Source of the DNA: Daldinia sp. FL1419
Taxonomy: Eukaryota; Ascomycota; Sordariomycetes; Xylariales; Hypoxylaceae
Direction: 5' to 3'
DNA: 64,000 bases
Assembly: GCA_025201765.1 (NCBI GenBank)
Contig: MU623373.1
Location: 62,001 to 126,000, forward strand
Positions 34,057-45,841 of the stretch are shown here, piece by piece. The position numbers were made by a program, and so were the translations under genes. Every line of letters begins with the position of its first letter. Position 1 is the first letter of the stretch. The notes beneath the pieces are model-generated. The model worked only from the letters and a program-made list of their open reading frames with translations, had not been told where the DNA came from and made no database searches.

Positions 34057-35986
34057 ATGAGGTGGCTTTCAACCGTCCTCACCCTTGGCCTGGCGGCTGA
34101 CGCCGTCGTGGGTAGCAGCTGGTTTAGTAAAGCAGGTGAGTTGTCGCAGAGATAGTTTCTTTTGGCCTTGTTGTCCGATCACTCTCACTAAGACATTTGA
34201 CGAACACAGCATACAATAAGTGGCATGAGACTGAATTGGAACGATGGCTATCCGACAATGACATCCCCTACCCTACTCCATCTGATCGAAAAGATCTCGA
34301 GAACTTGATCCAGAAGAACTGGGATTCTTATGCCATTGCTCCTTACAAGAATTGGGATACGGAAAAGCTTACAGCATACCTGAAGTCGAAGGGTGTGGAG
34401 ACAAAGGAGTCCGCAAAGGCGAATAAGGATTCGCTTGTCAACCAGGTAGCGAACGCTTGGTACGAGACAGAAGACAAGGCTCAAACCGGCTGGACTAATG
34501 TACACGAATGGATCTTGGACACCTGGACCGACAGTGCTTTAAAGGCCTTTGCCGACAAACACGGCATTCCAGGTAACGTTTTTAAGAAGATTAGCTCCCC
34601 ATCCTTGATAAATATTAACCCTAAGTATAGTTCCTCAGCCACGAACCCGTGATACCCTCCTCCAGAAAGTCCGCTCTAACTATGAGACTGTGGCTAAGAA
34701 AGCCGGTGAAACTGCCTCTTACCCGGGAGATTGGCTTTATGATTCTTGGTCCGAGTCCGACCTGAAGGAATGGCTAGACACCCACGGTTTTCCTGCACCT
34801 CAAATCACCGACGTAAGTAGTCTCGGGAAATTTTGGATGGCCAATGACTTTTACTAACGCTTATAATAGCGTAACCGACTAATCGCTATGGTTCGCCGCA
34901 ACTCTCGTATCGCCTACCTCAAGATGCAAGAGCAGAAAGCGTCCGCTTCCGCTAGTGCTAATGCAGCCTATGCTACTCTCACTGACAAGCTTATTGATGC
35001 ATGGAGCGAGTCTCAGCTAAAGGAGTTCTGCGACAAGAACGGAATTAATGGTAAGTAGTCGTCAAGCCGCCTTTGTATCCTTGATTAACAGTATAATCAG
35101 TTCCTCAGGGCAGCAAGACTAACGAGTTGCGTGCTATTGTCCGCAAGCACCGCGCTAATATCCTCGGCGACAACGTCTCCGCGTCGGCTGCCAGCGCTTT
35201 CGGTGCTGCTACCAGCAAAGCTGGCAACCAGTATGCCAAGGCCACCAACGATGCTAGCCTTGCCGCTCAGGATGCTTTTAACAAGGCGGTTGACGTTTGG
35301 TCTGAGAGCCGACTAAAGGCTTATCTGGATGCTCGTGGGGTTCCGGTCCCCCAGGGATCCAAGACTGACGAGCTTCGCGCCTTGGTACGACGAAATGCTC
35401 ACAAGGCTGCTCACCCTTACAGCGCCTGGACTTGGGATGATCTATCCTACGACAACCTCAAGCAGTACCTGGCCAGCAGTGGAAATGCGGCCGCGCAGAA
35501 GGTTGGCGAGAGCAGTTCTGCTACCCGGGATGAGCTCCTGGAGGCCGCACAATCGGCTTACTCATCTGCTTCCAGCGCTGGTGGCGTTTCATATGCCTCC
35601 GCGACAAGCTACTTAGCTCAAGCTACCGAGGCGGCTAAGAAGAGCACCTTTGACACATGGAGCGAGAGTGAGTTAAAGGCGTACCTAGACAGTTATGGTG
35701 TTGTAAGTTACACTCCTAATTATACAATTCAAATGCGACATCAAATATGGAAGAAAGACTGACCCCATTATAGCCCGTCCCCCAAGGTTCTACCCTTAAC
35801 GAGCTCCGTGCTGAAGCACGTAAGCAGTCAACATATTTCAAGTACGGTACCAACAACCCGGCCAGCACCGCTTTTGCCAAGATCGGCGAGAACGTCAAGG
35901 GGGCCTACCAGTGGGTCATGGGACAACTGTACGCCGGTTCGGAGGTCGCGAAGAAGAAGGCTGGAGAAGTTAAGGAAGAGCTATGA
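34057..35986 (+). CDS. Ish1/Msc1 repeat stress-response protein
   Basis: Six exons (34057-34135, 34210-34572, 34631-34812, 34870-35050, 35101-35702, 35774-35986) splice in phase to 539 residues. After a signal peptide (MRWLSTVLTLGLAADAVVG) come at least seven Ish1 repeats. Each has a W-[ST]-E/D-S-x-L-K-x-[FWY] start (TWTDSALKAFADKHGIPVPQ, SWSESDLKEWLDTHGFPAPQ, AWSESQLKEFCDKNGINVPQ, VWSESRLKAYLDARGVPVPQ, TWSESELKAYLDSYGVPVPQ) followed by a helix with a GS-x-[TK]-x-x-[EL]-RA-like end. Four introns fall just before or inside the VPQ/TD motif of a repeat, so exon boundaries track repeat boundaries. Yeast Msc1 and S. pombe Ish1 sit in the nuclear envelope or ER and respond to stress. This family is the best match. 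Confidence 0.88.
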
Positions 35987-37304
35987 TGGGAACAAAATTC
36001 GGATTGGCCTTATGGAATGCGATTGTTAGAGTGAACAACTTCTTATGACGGTGTTCACAAGTTAAATCTACCGCATGGTATATTCCACGCGGAGTAGTAC
36101 TTAGTTGTTGGGTAAGACGGGTGACTACGCGAAGACGATATATATGGATTGGTTTGGAGAGTTTCGTGGTGGAAGAAAAAAAACAATATAAGGGTTCATC
36201 TATCTAGCCCTTTCATCCCGTTTTTGATGAGGTCATGATATTGATGGTATGGGAGAGGCCTTTTGCGATTTCTCAGAGTACCTATCCCCTATTATTGAGG
36301 GGGTTTCCGTCGGCAACCCGAAGAAGGCGAGAGTCAAGTCGGCACTTACCTATCGTAAATAACGATGTATCGTGGTGGAAAGTGTGAGATTAGTTTTTGT
36401 GTTAGTTACTATGTTATGAATTGACGTCTCTTAATTAAACTTTAGCTTGATATCTTAACGATGTGGTGTGATTGTAACTGTCTCTACCTGGATGTTCTAT
36501 TCATGGCTCTCTGAAGGGCCGGCCTTGTGATAAGCCCTAAATATCTGCTGGGAACAAATAATATAATATTAGCTATTAAGATTATTTGCTTCTTTTCTAA
36601 CTTGGACCCGATACTACTCTAGTGAGAGTCCTGGACCATTGCAATACTCATTTGACCAAAATAGAGGATTTCACGAGCAAGTATAAATATTATGAAAGTA
36701 GTTTTTGATTGAGTTTTTATGAAATAACATCGTGTGAGTCGGCGGCGAACAATATCGCCTCTTTAGACAATAAGACTACGTGAAAGTATCTATACTTTTC
36801 AGCATGATGCCAAACACGGCTCATCTCTTACAAGTATATCCGGATCATTATTCCCCCCCTCGGTACTATGGATATCAGTTCCCGTTTTGTCTATGTCCGT
36901 CTAAATAAGCGTCGGAACTTGCCAGGGAAGATTTCACCATCTTCCTAGCCATCTCAACAAATAAAAGATCCAAGGAAAATATTGACAAGCCTGGTATCTT
37001 CGCGGAACTCCTACTAAATCTTGGGTTGCATAGTCACAGATGCGAGTAATGCACGCCTGGACTTTAGCTTATTTTGTTTAGATGCCAAATGAGAACCGCC
37101 TGATAAGTATATGTAGGCATAGGTGCTGGGAACAAGATAAAAGAGAAGCCAACCTATGATCGATCCGTATGAAATACATTGGATTTGTCTCGTAGGTATG
37201 CGATTAATGGCCAGGAAATGACCTATTTGGATAGGCCACACCGTCCATCGGCGTATTGGAATAAATAAAAGAAAGGTGTTGGCATGAGTGCGACGTGTAA
37301 AGTA
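35987..37304. other. intergenic, two convergent 3' flanks
   Basis: About 1.3 kb between two convergent genes; no gene or repeat of note was seen. Confidence 0.45.
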
Positions 37305-39098
37305 TTAAAACCTAAGATCTACGTCGGGAATGCTCCTCTGCCGTTTATGACCTAGTTGATGCTCCGATGATGCTTTTCTCTTCTGGGTCATGGTCGAGAG
37401 AGGGCTGCTAGCGAGCTCAGGCATCTTCTTCTGCTTACGCATGGGCGAGATGGGGACGTTGGTAGTAGCGATGCGCCCATCTTTAATACCGCGAAGAGTG
37501 CCTTCAAAGTAAGGACCAGAGAATGCGAGGGATTCGCGGGTAGCCTTACTACGGCTGATTAACTGATGATTCGCCTGGTCCCGGCGGAATGCGCCGACAA
37601 TATTGGTATTGTGTTGAAAGTGATCAAACAGGGATGCTACATCGCTGGATGCAGTACCGGGACGACCGGGTGTGCAGAATATTTGATCGTCCGTCTCATC
37701 ATTTTCGATAGCCTTCTCTTCCTCAGAAGAGTCATCACCATCGTCGTCCAAGGTAATAAAATCCTCCAGCTTAAGATTTTTCTCAGCTTCGTCGACAGCC
37801 TGGTCGTCGGAATCGGATGTGTCGACTGCATTTCCATCAGATGCCTGAGAATACCAGGCTTCTGCGGGGCCGACAGCGTGTGTATTCATAAAGTCTCCGT
37901 AAGTGCTAGAAGAGATCATACCACTCATCATGATACTTCCGGGGTTGCTGAGTATAGGAGAAGGCTGGGTTTGGTCGAAGTAATGGAAGTTGAATTGTTC
38001 AGGAGAGAGGTCGAATCCTCTTCCTCTCATGCTCTGATGAGTGAAAATCATCATCTTGCCTGTTCTGGGATTTAAGATCGCAATGGGCTTCTTGCTAGAC
38101 TTGTCGAGATTGAATCGGCCAACCCGCGGTTGCCCGCGGCGGGGTCGAATGAGCGTAACGACATCCGAATCAGAATCATCCTCTATGGCTTCCCGCCGAG
38201 TCTTACGTCGAACGGGTTTCTCAGGCGGATCTTCTTCATCGGTGGTATCCCCGTCAGCTACGTGGGGATGATTAGCATAAACTTAACAATCCACCAATCG
38301 CTTTTACTCACTTTGGTATCCGTCGAGAGAGATCTCGTCGTCCTCAGATAGATCCATTGGAGTGTTGGTAGTGGTTGACAAATCTTGATTCGTTATAGGC
38401 GTAGGAACAGGTGTACTGTCTTGATCATCTAGGGACTTGATTAAAGTCTCGAAATCAGAGGCTGGTTCATCAAAGCCAAGCCAATCGCCAGCAGCAGTGG
38501 AATAATTATCCCAGAATGCTTCCGAATTAGACGAGTCGTACGGGTCGGCATCGTGCTCAATTTCTCGACGGAAAGAAGGATCAAGAATGCTCTTATCTAC
38601 GAAGAGGTCAGGGAAGAAACCATGGTCTACATCATCATCAGTTTCTGTCGAGTCATCGTCTGACGAATCTTCAGGAATATCAAAGCGGACACGACGTTCC
38701 GTACTGGTATATCCCTGGTCAATTGTGGGATCGTCGTCGGCGTCTGCTTCAGAGGAGATGCCATCCCAACTAGCATTATCGTCTGCGTCGTCATCATCCC
38801 CCTCGTACTCATCCCCACCTTCATCATCATCATCGTCGTCCTGTTCCTCCTCATCATCGTGCGGCCGAGGGGAGCGTGAGCTGCGAGTAGGTTTGTGCAG
38901 TTCATGTGAGAGAATGTGCTCCTCCTCGACCGCATTTATTCCGTCCTCGTCATCGTCGTCAGAATCACTAATGTCTTCTACTCCTGAATAACCGCCTTCG
39001 TCAGATAGATCAAGTGATGACGAAGCGTCTGAGGCACGACGCCTGGAGACCTTGACAGGAGTAGTCGGTGACTTCTGTTGCCGTACGTTGCGGGACAT
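37305..39098 (-). CDS. acidic nuclear protein, possibly CRF1/IFH1-like coregulator
   Basis: Two exons (39098-38312 and 38257-37305) encode 579 residues; the 54-nt intron has a perfect GTGAGT donor and a TAG acceptor. The first half is strongly acidic with repeated D/E runs (DSDDDDEDG, QDDDDDDEGGDEYEG). A conserved-looking block FFPDLFVDKSILDPSFRREIEHDADP follows in two parts with SEAFWDNYS. After the intron come DGDTTDEEDPPEKPVRRKT and a GKFNLD-like VGRFNLDKSSKKPIAILNPRT block, and a basic C-terminus (KRKASSEHQLGHKRQRS). This layout resembles the yeast Ifh1/Crf1 coregulators of ribosomal-protein genes, which carry an acidic region and a short KPF/IDG-type core, but the match is weak and from memory. 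Alternatively it is an uncharacterised acidic chromatin factor. Confidence 0.7.
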
Positions 39099-39563
39099 TG
39101 TACCGTATGCTAATTAGGGAAGATATGCGAGAAATACAGGGGTTAATAATGGTTCCACCCCCGGATTTGAGGTTGTCAAGATCGTGACAAACGGCGGTGA
39201 GACCTTAGTGATGCTCGGTACAGGTGCAGATAGTGTCCACTCTCTGTAGGTATAAAATGCTCAAGTATCTCGAGGTAGTCTCCTCTTTGGTTTTCAAGGT
39301 TATGGCTGAGTTGTATACTGTTACAAGAGTATGCAGAATATGATAAAAGGGGTAATTGGTGAAAGGGAAAGGAGGGAAAAGAGGGTAGTGGAAGAGTATG
39401 AGTATGAGTATATCGTCGTCACCGAGTCGAAGTTGTATACGCCGGTAAATGTATGGGCAAAATGCGCACTAATACAGTAATTCTGTCTAATACTTAGACT
39501 TCGAAGAGGCACCCTTTAACCTTTTAGCTGAAAAGGGGCGCACAAGACAGTGGAAGTCTGAAT

Positions 39564-39704
39564 AACTTCGTCGAGTAAGTCGAATTGCGATTGAATATCT
39601 CGGTGAACTGCTGGACTACGGGACATGGCTGGGAACGCCAGACATGTCCCGTAGTGGGTATTTACAGCTCAGCGACGGCCGAAGGCATGGTTCTCGACGA
39701 AGTT
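39564..39704. repeat. nested inverted repeat
   Basis: An outer pair AACTTCGTCGAG (39564-39575) and CTCGACGAAGTT (39693-39704) encloses an inner pair ACTACGGGACATG (39615-39627) and CATGTCCCGTAGT (39643-39655). Each pair is an exact reverse complement (12 and 13 bp). Function unknown. Confidence 0.75.
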
Positions 39705-39873
39705 TTAGTGTAATTTAATTGGAATACTTTCTTCAAAGCTGTTTGTAGTGCGACTTCGTTGTCTAGTTATGGTTTGGTTTTCCTAGGAGGAAAAAGTGAG
39801 GAAGGGAAAGAGATGTAATCGCAGGCCCGGGAAAAAAAACCACAGGTGGATATATCCCACTGTCCCACTTTGG

Positions 39874-39894
39874 TTTTTTTTTTTTTTTTTTTTT
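39874..39894. repeat. poly(T) run of 21
   Basis: T21 homopolymer just before AGTGTC; with an A8 run at 39832-39839 it brackets a 35-bp segment of CCACAGG/CCCACTT sequence. Confidence 0.8.
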
Positions 39895-40159
39895 AGTGTC
39901 AATTGGTGGGGTGACCCTGACTTCCCGCAATGGTTTATGCGGTCCCTGATTTGTCCATCTCAGTTTGTGGGCTGAGTTAAACTTATTTGGGAGGGAGTCA
40001 CCGCCTTTTTGACTTGCATCTTCTTAAGTGCACTAAAGCCTAAAACCCCCCTCTAGAACCACCAAATTGATCCCTGTGGTCCACCGCAAGGACCACTAAT
40101 CGGACCACTATAAAGTGCTCTCTGAGTGGTCATCTAAGGGTTTACTTGCTGCTCCAGTG

Positions 40160-40168
40160 CTGGCAGTT
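40160..40168. repeat. left 9-bp target-site duplication of MITE
   Basis: CTGGCAGTT directly abuts CAGTAATTTT, the element end; it is repeated at 40731-40739 after the other end. Confidence 0.8.
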
Positions 40169-40730
40169 CAGTAATTTTAAAATCCCAACCATAATCTCAT
40201 AAAATCCCAACCCATCCACTTTCCACGTGAGTTAGTGGCCCGACCACAACACACCTAATTTATATGGGGTTTAGTCCAACCTCCAACTAAATCAGAATTT
40301 TGCCCGGTCGCATCAATAAATTCAATAAATTCAATTATTTTACAAAAACTCAAATAGCTTTTTAGCCACTTCTCTTAGCCATTCCTCTCAGCCACTCCTC
40401 TCAGCCACTCCTCTCAACCATACATCTATTCAATTATTATTATAATAATACGAATTCCAATAGCCTTGCCGCCGTAAGCGCTGGCGTTGAGGGTATCGTG
40501 TACGATTGTAGTGGTGGTGCAAGTGGTGGTGTTGGTGTTGATAAGCTGATTTTGTTGCCTTTAATGTTTGAAAAAATGCGACCGGGCAGTTTTCTGTTTT
40601 TTCTGTTTTTAGTTGGAGGTTGGACTAAACCCCATACAGATTAGGTGTGTTGTGGTCGGGCCACCAACTCACGTGGAAAGTGGATGGGTTGGGATTTTAT
40701 GAGATTATGGTTGGGATTTTAAAATTACTG
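40169..40730. mobile_element. MULE-type MITE with long inverted repeats
   Basis: A 562-bp non-coding element. Inverted repeats span 40169-40313 and 40576-40730 (about 145 and 155 bp). Both begin CAGTAATTTTAAAATCCC and continue with CAACCATAATCTCATAAAATCCC, CCACTTTCCACGTGAGTT and GGTCGCAT, with only a few mismatches. The 9-bp direct repeat CTGGCAGTT flanks both ends. Long terminal repeats plus a 9-bp duplication are typical of Mutator-like elements. The loop region holds CTCTCAGCCACTC direct repeats near 40371-40413 and GGTGGTG repeats near 40510-40540. High arm identity suggests recent movement or maintained folding. No coding frame is present, so an active relative elsewhere must have supplied transposase. 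Confidence 0.82.
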
Positions 40731-40739
40731 CTGGCAGTT

Positions 40740-42377
40740 GGCGCTTGGCTAGTGGTACATATATTGATGCATGTACCTAGAAGCAGCTAAGGTATCGCTT
40801 CATAATGCTAGTGGTTCGAAGCCGTATTTGATTTTTGGTTTCCCGCGGTGCTTTTGAGCTCCAAGTTCCACTTAGAACATGACTTTCTCTCGGTCATGAT
40901 CCGATACTAATCAGCGAAGACCGGTAGAGACGACGTTCTAGTCCCTGGTATCCACCGAAAACTTGTTCAACTCTCGGAGGTTCTCTTGTGACGCATTCTA
41001 AGAGGAGTCACTCTGAGAACATGACACATGGATACCCCTCCTAAAGTTCCTTATTTTTCTTTTCGTGCCGCTCGCATGTTTTTCTACAGTTACGTTACCT
41101 AGGTAGGTACCTAGGTAGTTATTATTAAACTGTCTTTACCTTCGTGCTCTTGAGTACCTCTTTACATGGCTACATGGCGTACAGCTACTTCTGGATTTTA
41201 TATGGAATTATATATTATACCAATCCCCCCCGGTGCGGCACGTGCTCCAACATACAGCTTTTACAACATCCGTGTACATAAAAGACATACCTACCCTACC
41301 TACCTACACCTATGATCCCTATGTGCGTGTACGGAAACAGATAAATTGGCGAGATGGGGTAATTTTAGGTTATGTAGGCAGTTTGTAAAGATGGATCTAT
41401 AAGGTCTATATACCATGCTTTATGTACCTATGTACCCACCACAACAGGCCATGTAAGTAAGCGAAGTTATCGAGCAGATATCTTGTCTACTTCCGATACT
41501 CTTCTCCTGCGACCCATACTTTTAGGTATCCATCCTACCCCTCGGTGGCCATGACAATAGAAGAGCAAGGATACAAATCTAGATACTTACATATTCACCT
41601 AAAGTACCTTTTGCCATGATAGATTATATAAAGGTACTTGTGCTCATCTATCTCCACTTATTACCAGATAAGATCCTCATTTTACCATGTGCATCCAAAA
41701 ATTCAAACCCCTCCAACCTGAGATAAATCCAATAGAGATCCCATAAAAATTACATGCACAGTAGATCTTTTCAGAAATGTCGAATCTTTCTCCGTACTTA
41801 CCGAATTCGTTCTGTCCGAACCAGCGTCGACATTCCATACATACTAACCTAGTAGTTTACTCAATCTCTCCTCATCTTCCCACCAGGGTAGATATTATCA
41901 ACAGTGACGTGCATTCCGCATGAAATCGAGATCGATCGGTTTTTTTGGGTCTGGTTTTTTTTTTGCCAAATATCTTACCTTGACATCAAACTAACCTAAG
42001 GTTAGCTTGTTATGCTACACCGCATGCTACATAGAAACAAGAAACATTAACAGCCAAGCTACATACGTACTTAGGTACCTATACAAGCAGCAAGAAATAG
42101 TAATTAGTTCATTGCCCTCTTAATTCGCAACTTAGGACTTTTCTCTGATTGGCCTGATCGGTGAAATCCAATACTTTGCATACAGGTCGGAAATGGCCAA
42201 TGTGCGGGATCCTTCAGAACACTTGAAAATGTGATCAGTTGCTATACAAATTCATTTAGATTAACTAGAGATAGCACAAACTCAAATTCAATTGAATATA
42301 GATATAATATAGAGATAGGTGGCTATTCTTTACATCTTTAGACAAGCTAGAGGATTGTAATGAAAAGCGCGTTCATA
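40740..42377. other. intergenic
   Basis: About 1.6 kb between the MITE and the U2 gene; no gene seen. Contains a TACCTAGGTAGG cluster (41096-41119). Confidence 0.45.
41096..41119. repeat. TACCTAGGTA-type palindromic repeat
   Basis: TACCTAGGTAGGTACCTAGGTAG, near-perfect palindrome of the dispersed family. Confidence 0.75.
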
Positions 42378-42567
42378 TACTTGCATCACCTGGAGGCAGT
42401 GTAATACCAGGGACAAGGTGAGAGCGATCGTGGGCAAGCCCAGAGGTTGCACTCTCTTGGGATAAAAATTAGAATAATTACGATTGAGTTCAAGTAGAAC
42501 TCTTTCAGATGTTAAACTGAAGAGAACAGATACTACACTTGATCTAAGCCAAAAGGCAAAGAGAGCT
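42378..42567 (-). ncRNA. U2 spliceosomal snRNA
   Basis: The minus strand carries the invariant U2 5' half: TTTGCCTTTTGGCTTAGATC (stem-loop I and U6-pairing region), CAAGTGTAGTATCTGTTCT (including the branch-point recognition GTAGTA), then stem IIa TTCAGTTTAACATCTGAA. An Sm-type site AATTTTTAT follows about 100 nt from the 5' end. The distal part holds the loop CCTGGTATTACACTGCCTCC-AGG, the equivalent of stem-loop IV of animal U2. The length, about 190 nt, is usual. U2 pairs with the intron branch site and U6, and assembles with the Sm ring and SF3 proteins. The 5' end is set near AGCTCTCTTTGCC; the 3' end is estimated from stem IV. Confidence 0.95.
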
Positions 42568-42856
42568 AAGGGGGAAAGAGAATTAAAAAAAAATTTGAGG
42601 AAGAATAGAAGAGGGTAGGAGCATTTTTATGTTAGAAGAATCTCATGGCGAGGCTCCACTCTAATAGCCGCATTACTAGCCTCCAATATGGGTTTGCGGG
42701 TGGCTTGAAACAAGTGAAATTACCTATTACTTCCAAGGTTATTAGGCAGGTACAGTACGTACCTCCACCTGCACCTGCCGGCGGGCATGTTTGAAGCGTG
42801 GTTGCCTGGCGAAACAAATACAATCCGGAGTAAATATTGACTTGCACCAATGTTCA

Positions 42857-42889
42857 CGTCTACATCCGCGTCCACGTCCACGTCCACGG
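42857..42889. repeat. CCACGT hexamer microsatellite
   Basis: CGTCTACATCCGCGTCCACGTCC-type run of TCCACG hexamers (five imperfect copies) about 310 bp upstream of the kinesin ATG. Confidence 0.7.
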
Positions 42890-43197
42890 GTATGCATCCT
42901 GTAAGAGGGCTACTTCTTCAAACCCGTCAATATCATTGGTATCTCACCTAAGGTATCCGCATGCTCCTTTGAACGCCAATGCTCCATATTGAAGCATCCA
43001 ACCGTTTTTACTCTAATGGTTGCATCCATGCCGGACGGAGTATTTCTTGCATGATACAGGAACCTAAAAGTCTAAAGTCCAATTGTCCATTCATTCTGCA
43101 GTGCAATTGCATCATCTCTCCTTTTTATAGCTTTTTTTCCCTCACCGCTTTCGATTATTTCTATTCTCATCTCGTCGCATAGTGTAGTCCCGTCGTC
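42890..43197. promoter_or_regulatory. promoter and leader of the kinesin gene
   Basis: Upstream region of the kinesin start, with a pyrimidine-rich stretch (43115-43165). No specific element was recognised. Confidence 0.3.
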
Positions 43198-45841
43198 ATG
43201 GAGCCACCTCAAAAAGGTCACGCGAACCTCTTTCAGGTATACTTGAGATTACGTCCTCCTCAGGCTGGGAATTTGGGCGCCGAACGGTTCCTCTTAGTCG
43301 AGGACCCAGCCGAGCACGAAGCCCCCACCCATATCACTTTGAATCCACCTAACGATCGAAGACGCGCTATTGAGAAATTCGCGTTCACGCGGGTTTTTGA
43401 GGAGGATTCTACGCAGCTTGACTTATTCCAGGGTACCAAGGTGCTTCCCTTGGTTGAAGGCGTATTAGCACCTCATGGAGGCGATGGTACGGACGGTCTC
43501 CTAGCGACCCTGGGCGTCACTGGCTCGGGAAAGGTATGCTTAGCTGCTGAATTATTGAGGAGATGGTACCTAACAAACAAATCAATCAGACGCATACAAT
43601 CCTTGGGTCACGCAATCAACGGGGTTTAACTCAGCTTGCACTCGATGTTGTCTTTCGGTCTATCGAATCAAACATAGTTGATTGTGAGACGACTTCTACG
43701 TTGGAGACAAGTATACAATCCTCCGACGCGTCTGAAGCAGCCATCTGCTCTGCGTCTACGTTTATTGAGACGATGTACACTGATTTCAGCAGTTCCAGAG
43801 GTGGATCAAGAGCTACGACTCCAATGATTGTAGGACCCCCCAACAATTCCATTCAGCCACCTACACGTATAGACACTCCCCTACTTCCTGGCTGTTTTCC
43901 AAGCAGTCCCCAAAGTATTCGACTCGTCAGCTGTAATGACGACTTATCTAGAATAACACACCTTTCAACACCACCTAGTGAAAAGGGGGAGATAGCACCT
44001 CTACTCCCGGCGCGAGTCGCGTCCATCAATCCAAAGTTGGCTTTCCCACCGTCACCTCAAAAACATTACATGTCTCTCACTTCTGCCGCAAGAAATAAGA
44101 ATGTTACTAAATCCTCAATTAAGGGCGATCGTGCGCCACCGACACCGAAAAAAAACCTACAGCGACCGTCCGCGTTTCCCCAAGCACCTGATATTAGCTC
44201 CGTTAGAGCATCGTGTGACCCATCCGCTGATTACGCCGTCGTTATCTCGATGTACGAAGTTTACAACGACCGAATATTTGATCTTTTAACCCCTCCGATT
44301 CGGTCCAACGGTAGCAAAGAGCCTCGACGACGACCGTTGCTTTTCAAGTCCACAGAGTTATCCTCTGATCGGAAAGTTGTAGCGGGGCTCCGAAAGGTCA
44401 TCTGTGGCAATCTTAAAGAGGCCCTGATGGTTCTTGAGGCTGGGCTTCATGAGAGACGAGTTGCCGGTACAGGTAGTAATAGCGTGTCCTCGAGAAGCCA
44501 TGGGTTCTTCTGTGTTGAGGTCAAGAAGAGACGGCGTGGCCGTCATAATGCACGCTGGGGTAATAGTACTCTGAGTATCGTTGACCTAGCCGGTAGCGAG
44601 CGAGCAAGAGATGCGAAAACACAAGGGGCGACTTTGGCAGAGGCGGGTAAAATCAATGAAAGCCTGATGTATCTCGGCCAATGTCTACAAATGCAGAGCG
44701 GTGCTAGTAATACAACGAAGGTATGTTTTATATTGAAGCCGTGACATGGGGGAATGTTGCTGATGATAAATAGCCCAACAACCTAGTTCCCTTCCGCCAA
44801 TGCAAGCTCACAGAGTTGCTCTTCGCGAATTCGTTTCCTTCGGGCTCGCCGTCAAGCTCCACGAACGGGAAGCGTGCACCACAAAAGGGTGTCATGATTG
44901 TTACAGCCGATCCTCTAGGAGACTTCAACGCGACCTCGCAGATTCTCAGATATAGCGCGCTAGCTCGAGAGGTCACCGTGCCACGTATTCCTTCCATCAC
45001 CTCTACTATACTAGCCAATGCAAATAGTTCAGCACACTCTCAGCGCTCAGAGTCAAGTATCGGATCCCGTAGTGATACAAGCTCGCCTGTTTTAGCACAC
45101 CATAGACCATGCTTCCATCCTTCCGTCACTCATAGCCGATTGTTCTCACCCGCACCAGATACAGAAAGAGCAACTATGGAAAACGCAGCTTTAGAGATTG
45201 CTAGGATGGCCGATATGATAGATCAGTTGAATATGGAACTAGCGCGGGAAACGGAAGGGCGTATGGCAGCTGAAGCTCATTTGCTATCCATGGAGGACCG
45301 TATGGCGGATTTTGAACAGGAGATCCGAGAGGAGTGCTATGCGGACTTTGAGCAGCGGCTCGCCCTAGAAATGGGACGATGGAAAGCGACATTGTCATTG
45401 GAGCAAGAACGTGGTGAGGAGCACTGGGACCGCAAGGTAGAAGTACTGGCTCGCGGCGTGGGCGTCACTGTCACTGTGCCAAGCTCTGAGGAAGACAATG
45501 TCGAAGACGAAGATAAGGAAAATATCCTGATTGAAGATCTAGAGCAAGAAAACGAGCGCCTACGAAGAGAAGTCGCGATTTTAAAACGCGAACTGTCCGG
45601 CCGCACGCCAAGCAAACGTTCCCCGCTTCAGGAGAGGGGCGACGTGCCCAGTGCTAGGGCTTCATCTTCTGGGGCAGATACGCTGGGCGACCTCGGAAAT
45701 CGCATGGAACAGTTGAGGGTGAATAGCGTCGAGGGCAAAAAGGTCCTCAAGGTATCGAGCAGTGGTAGCCCCACGAAAAAGGTGCGAAAGTTGCAGACGA
45801 GAAGGTGGGAGGGTACGACGGCTGATGACGACTTAATGTGA
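43198..45841 (+). CDS. kinesin-like motor, kinesin-6-like
   Basis: Three exons (43198-43533, 43590-44720, 44774-45841) give 844 residues; introns are 56 and 53 nt, and the first sits inside the P-loop codon run. The motor domain begins close to the N-terminus (LFQVYLRLRP). P-loop GVTGSGKT is at 106-113, switch I NSVSSRSHGFF and switch II VDLAGSER follow, with KLTELLF and the YSALAREV neck-proximal end. A large Ser/Pro-rich insert of about 180 residues separates the helix after the P-loop (ALDVVFRSIES) from YEVYNDRIFDLL; a long loop-6 insert is characteristic of the kinesin-6 family (MKLP, S. pombe Klp9), which works in the anaphase midzone. The tail (about 520-790) is a coiled coil. A short basic C-terminus ends at TGA 45839-45841. 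Confidence 0.83.

Noticed and set aside
38587..38991. Ser-rich plus-strand open frame
   Set aside because: Exact antisense of the GAT/GAC-rich acidic exon of the minus-strand nuclear protein.
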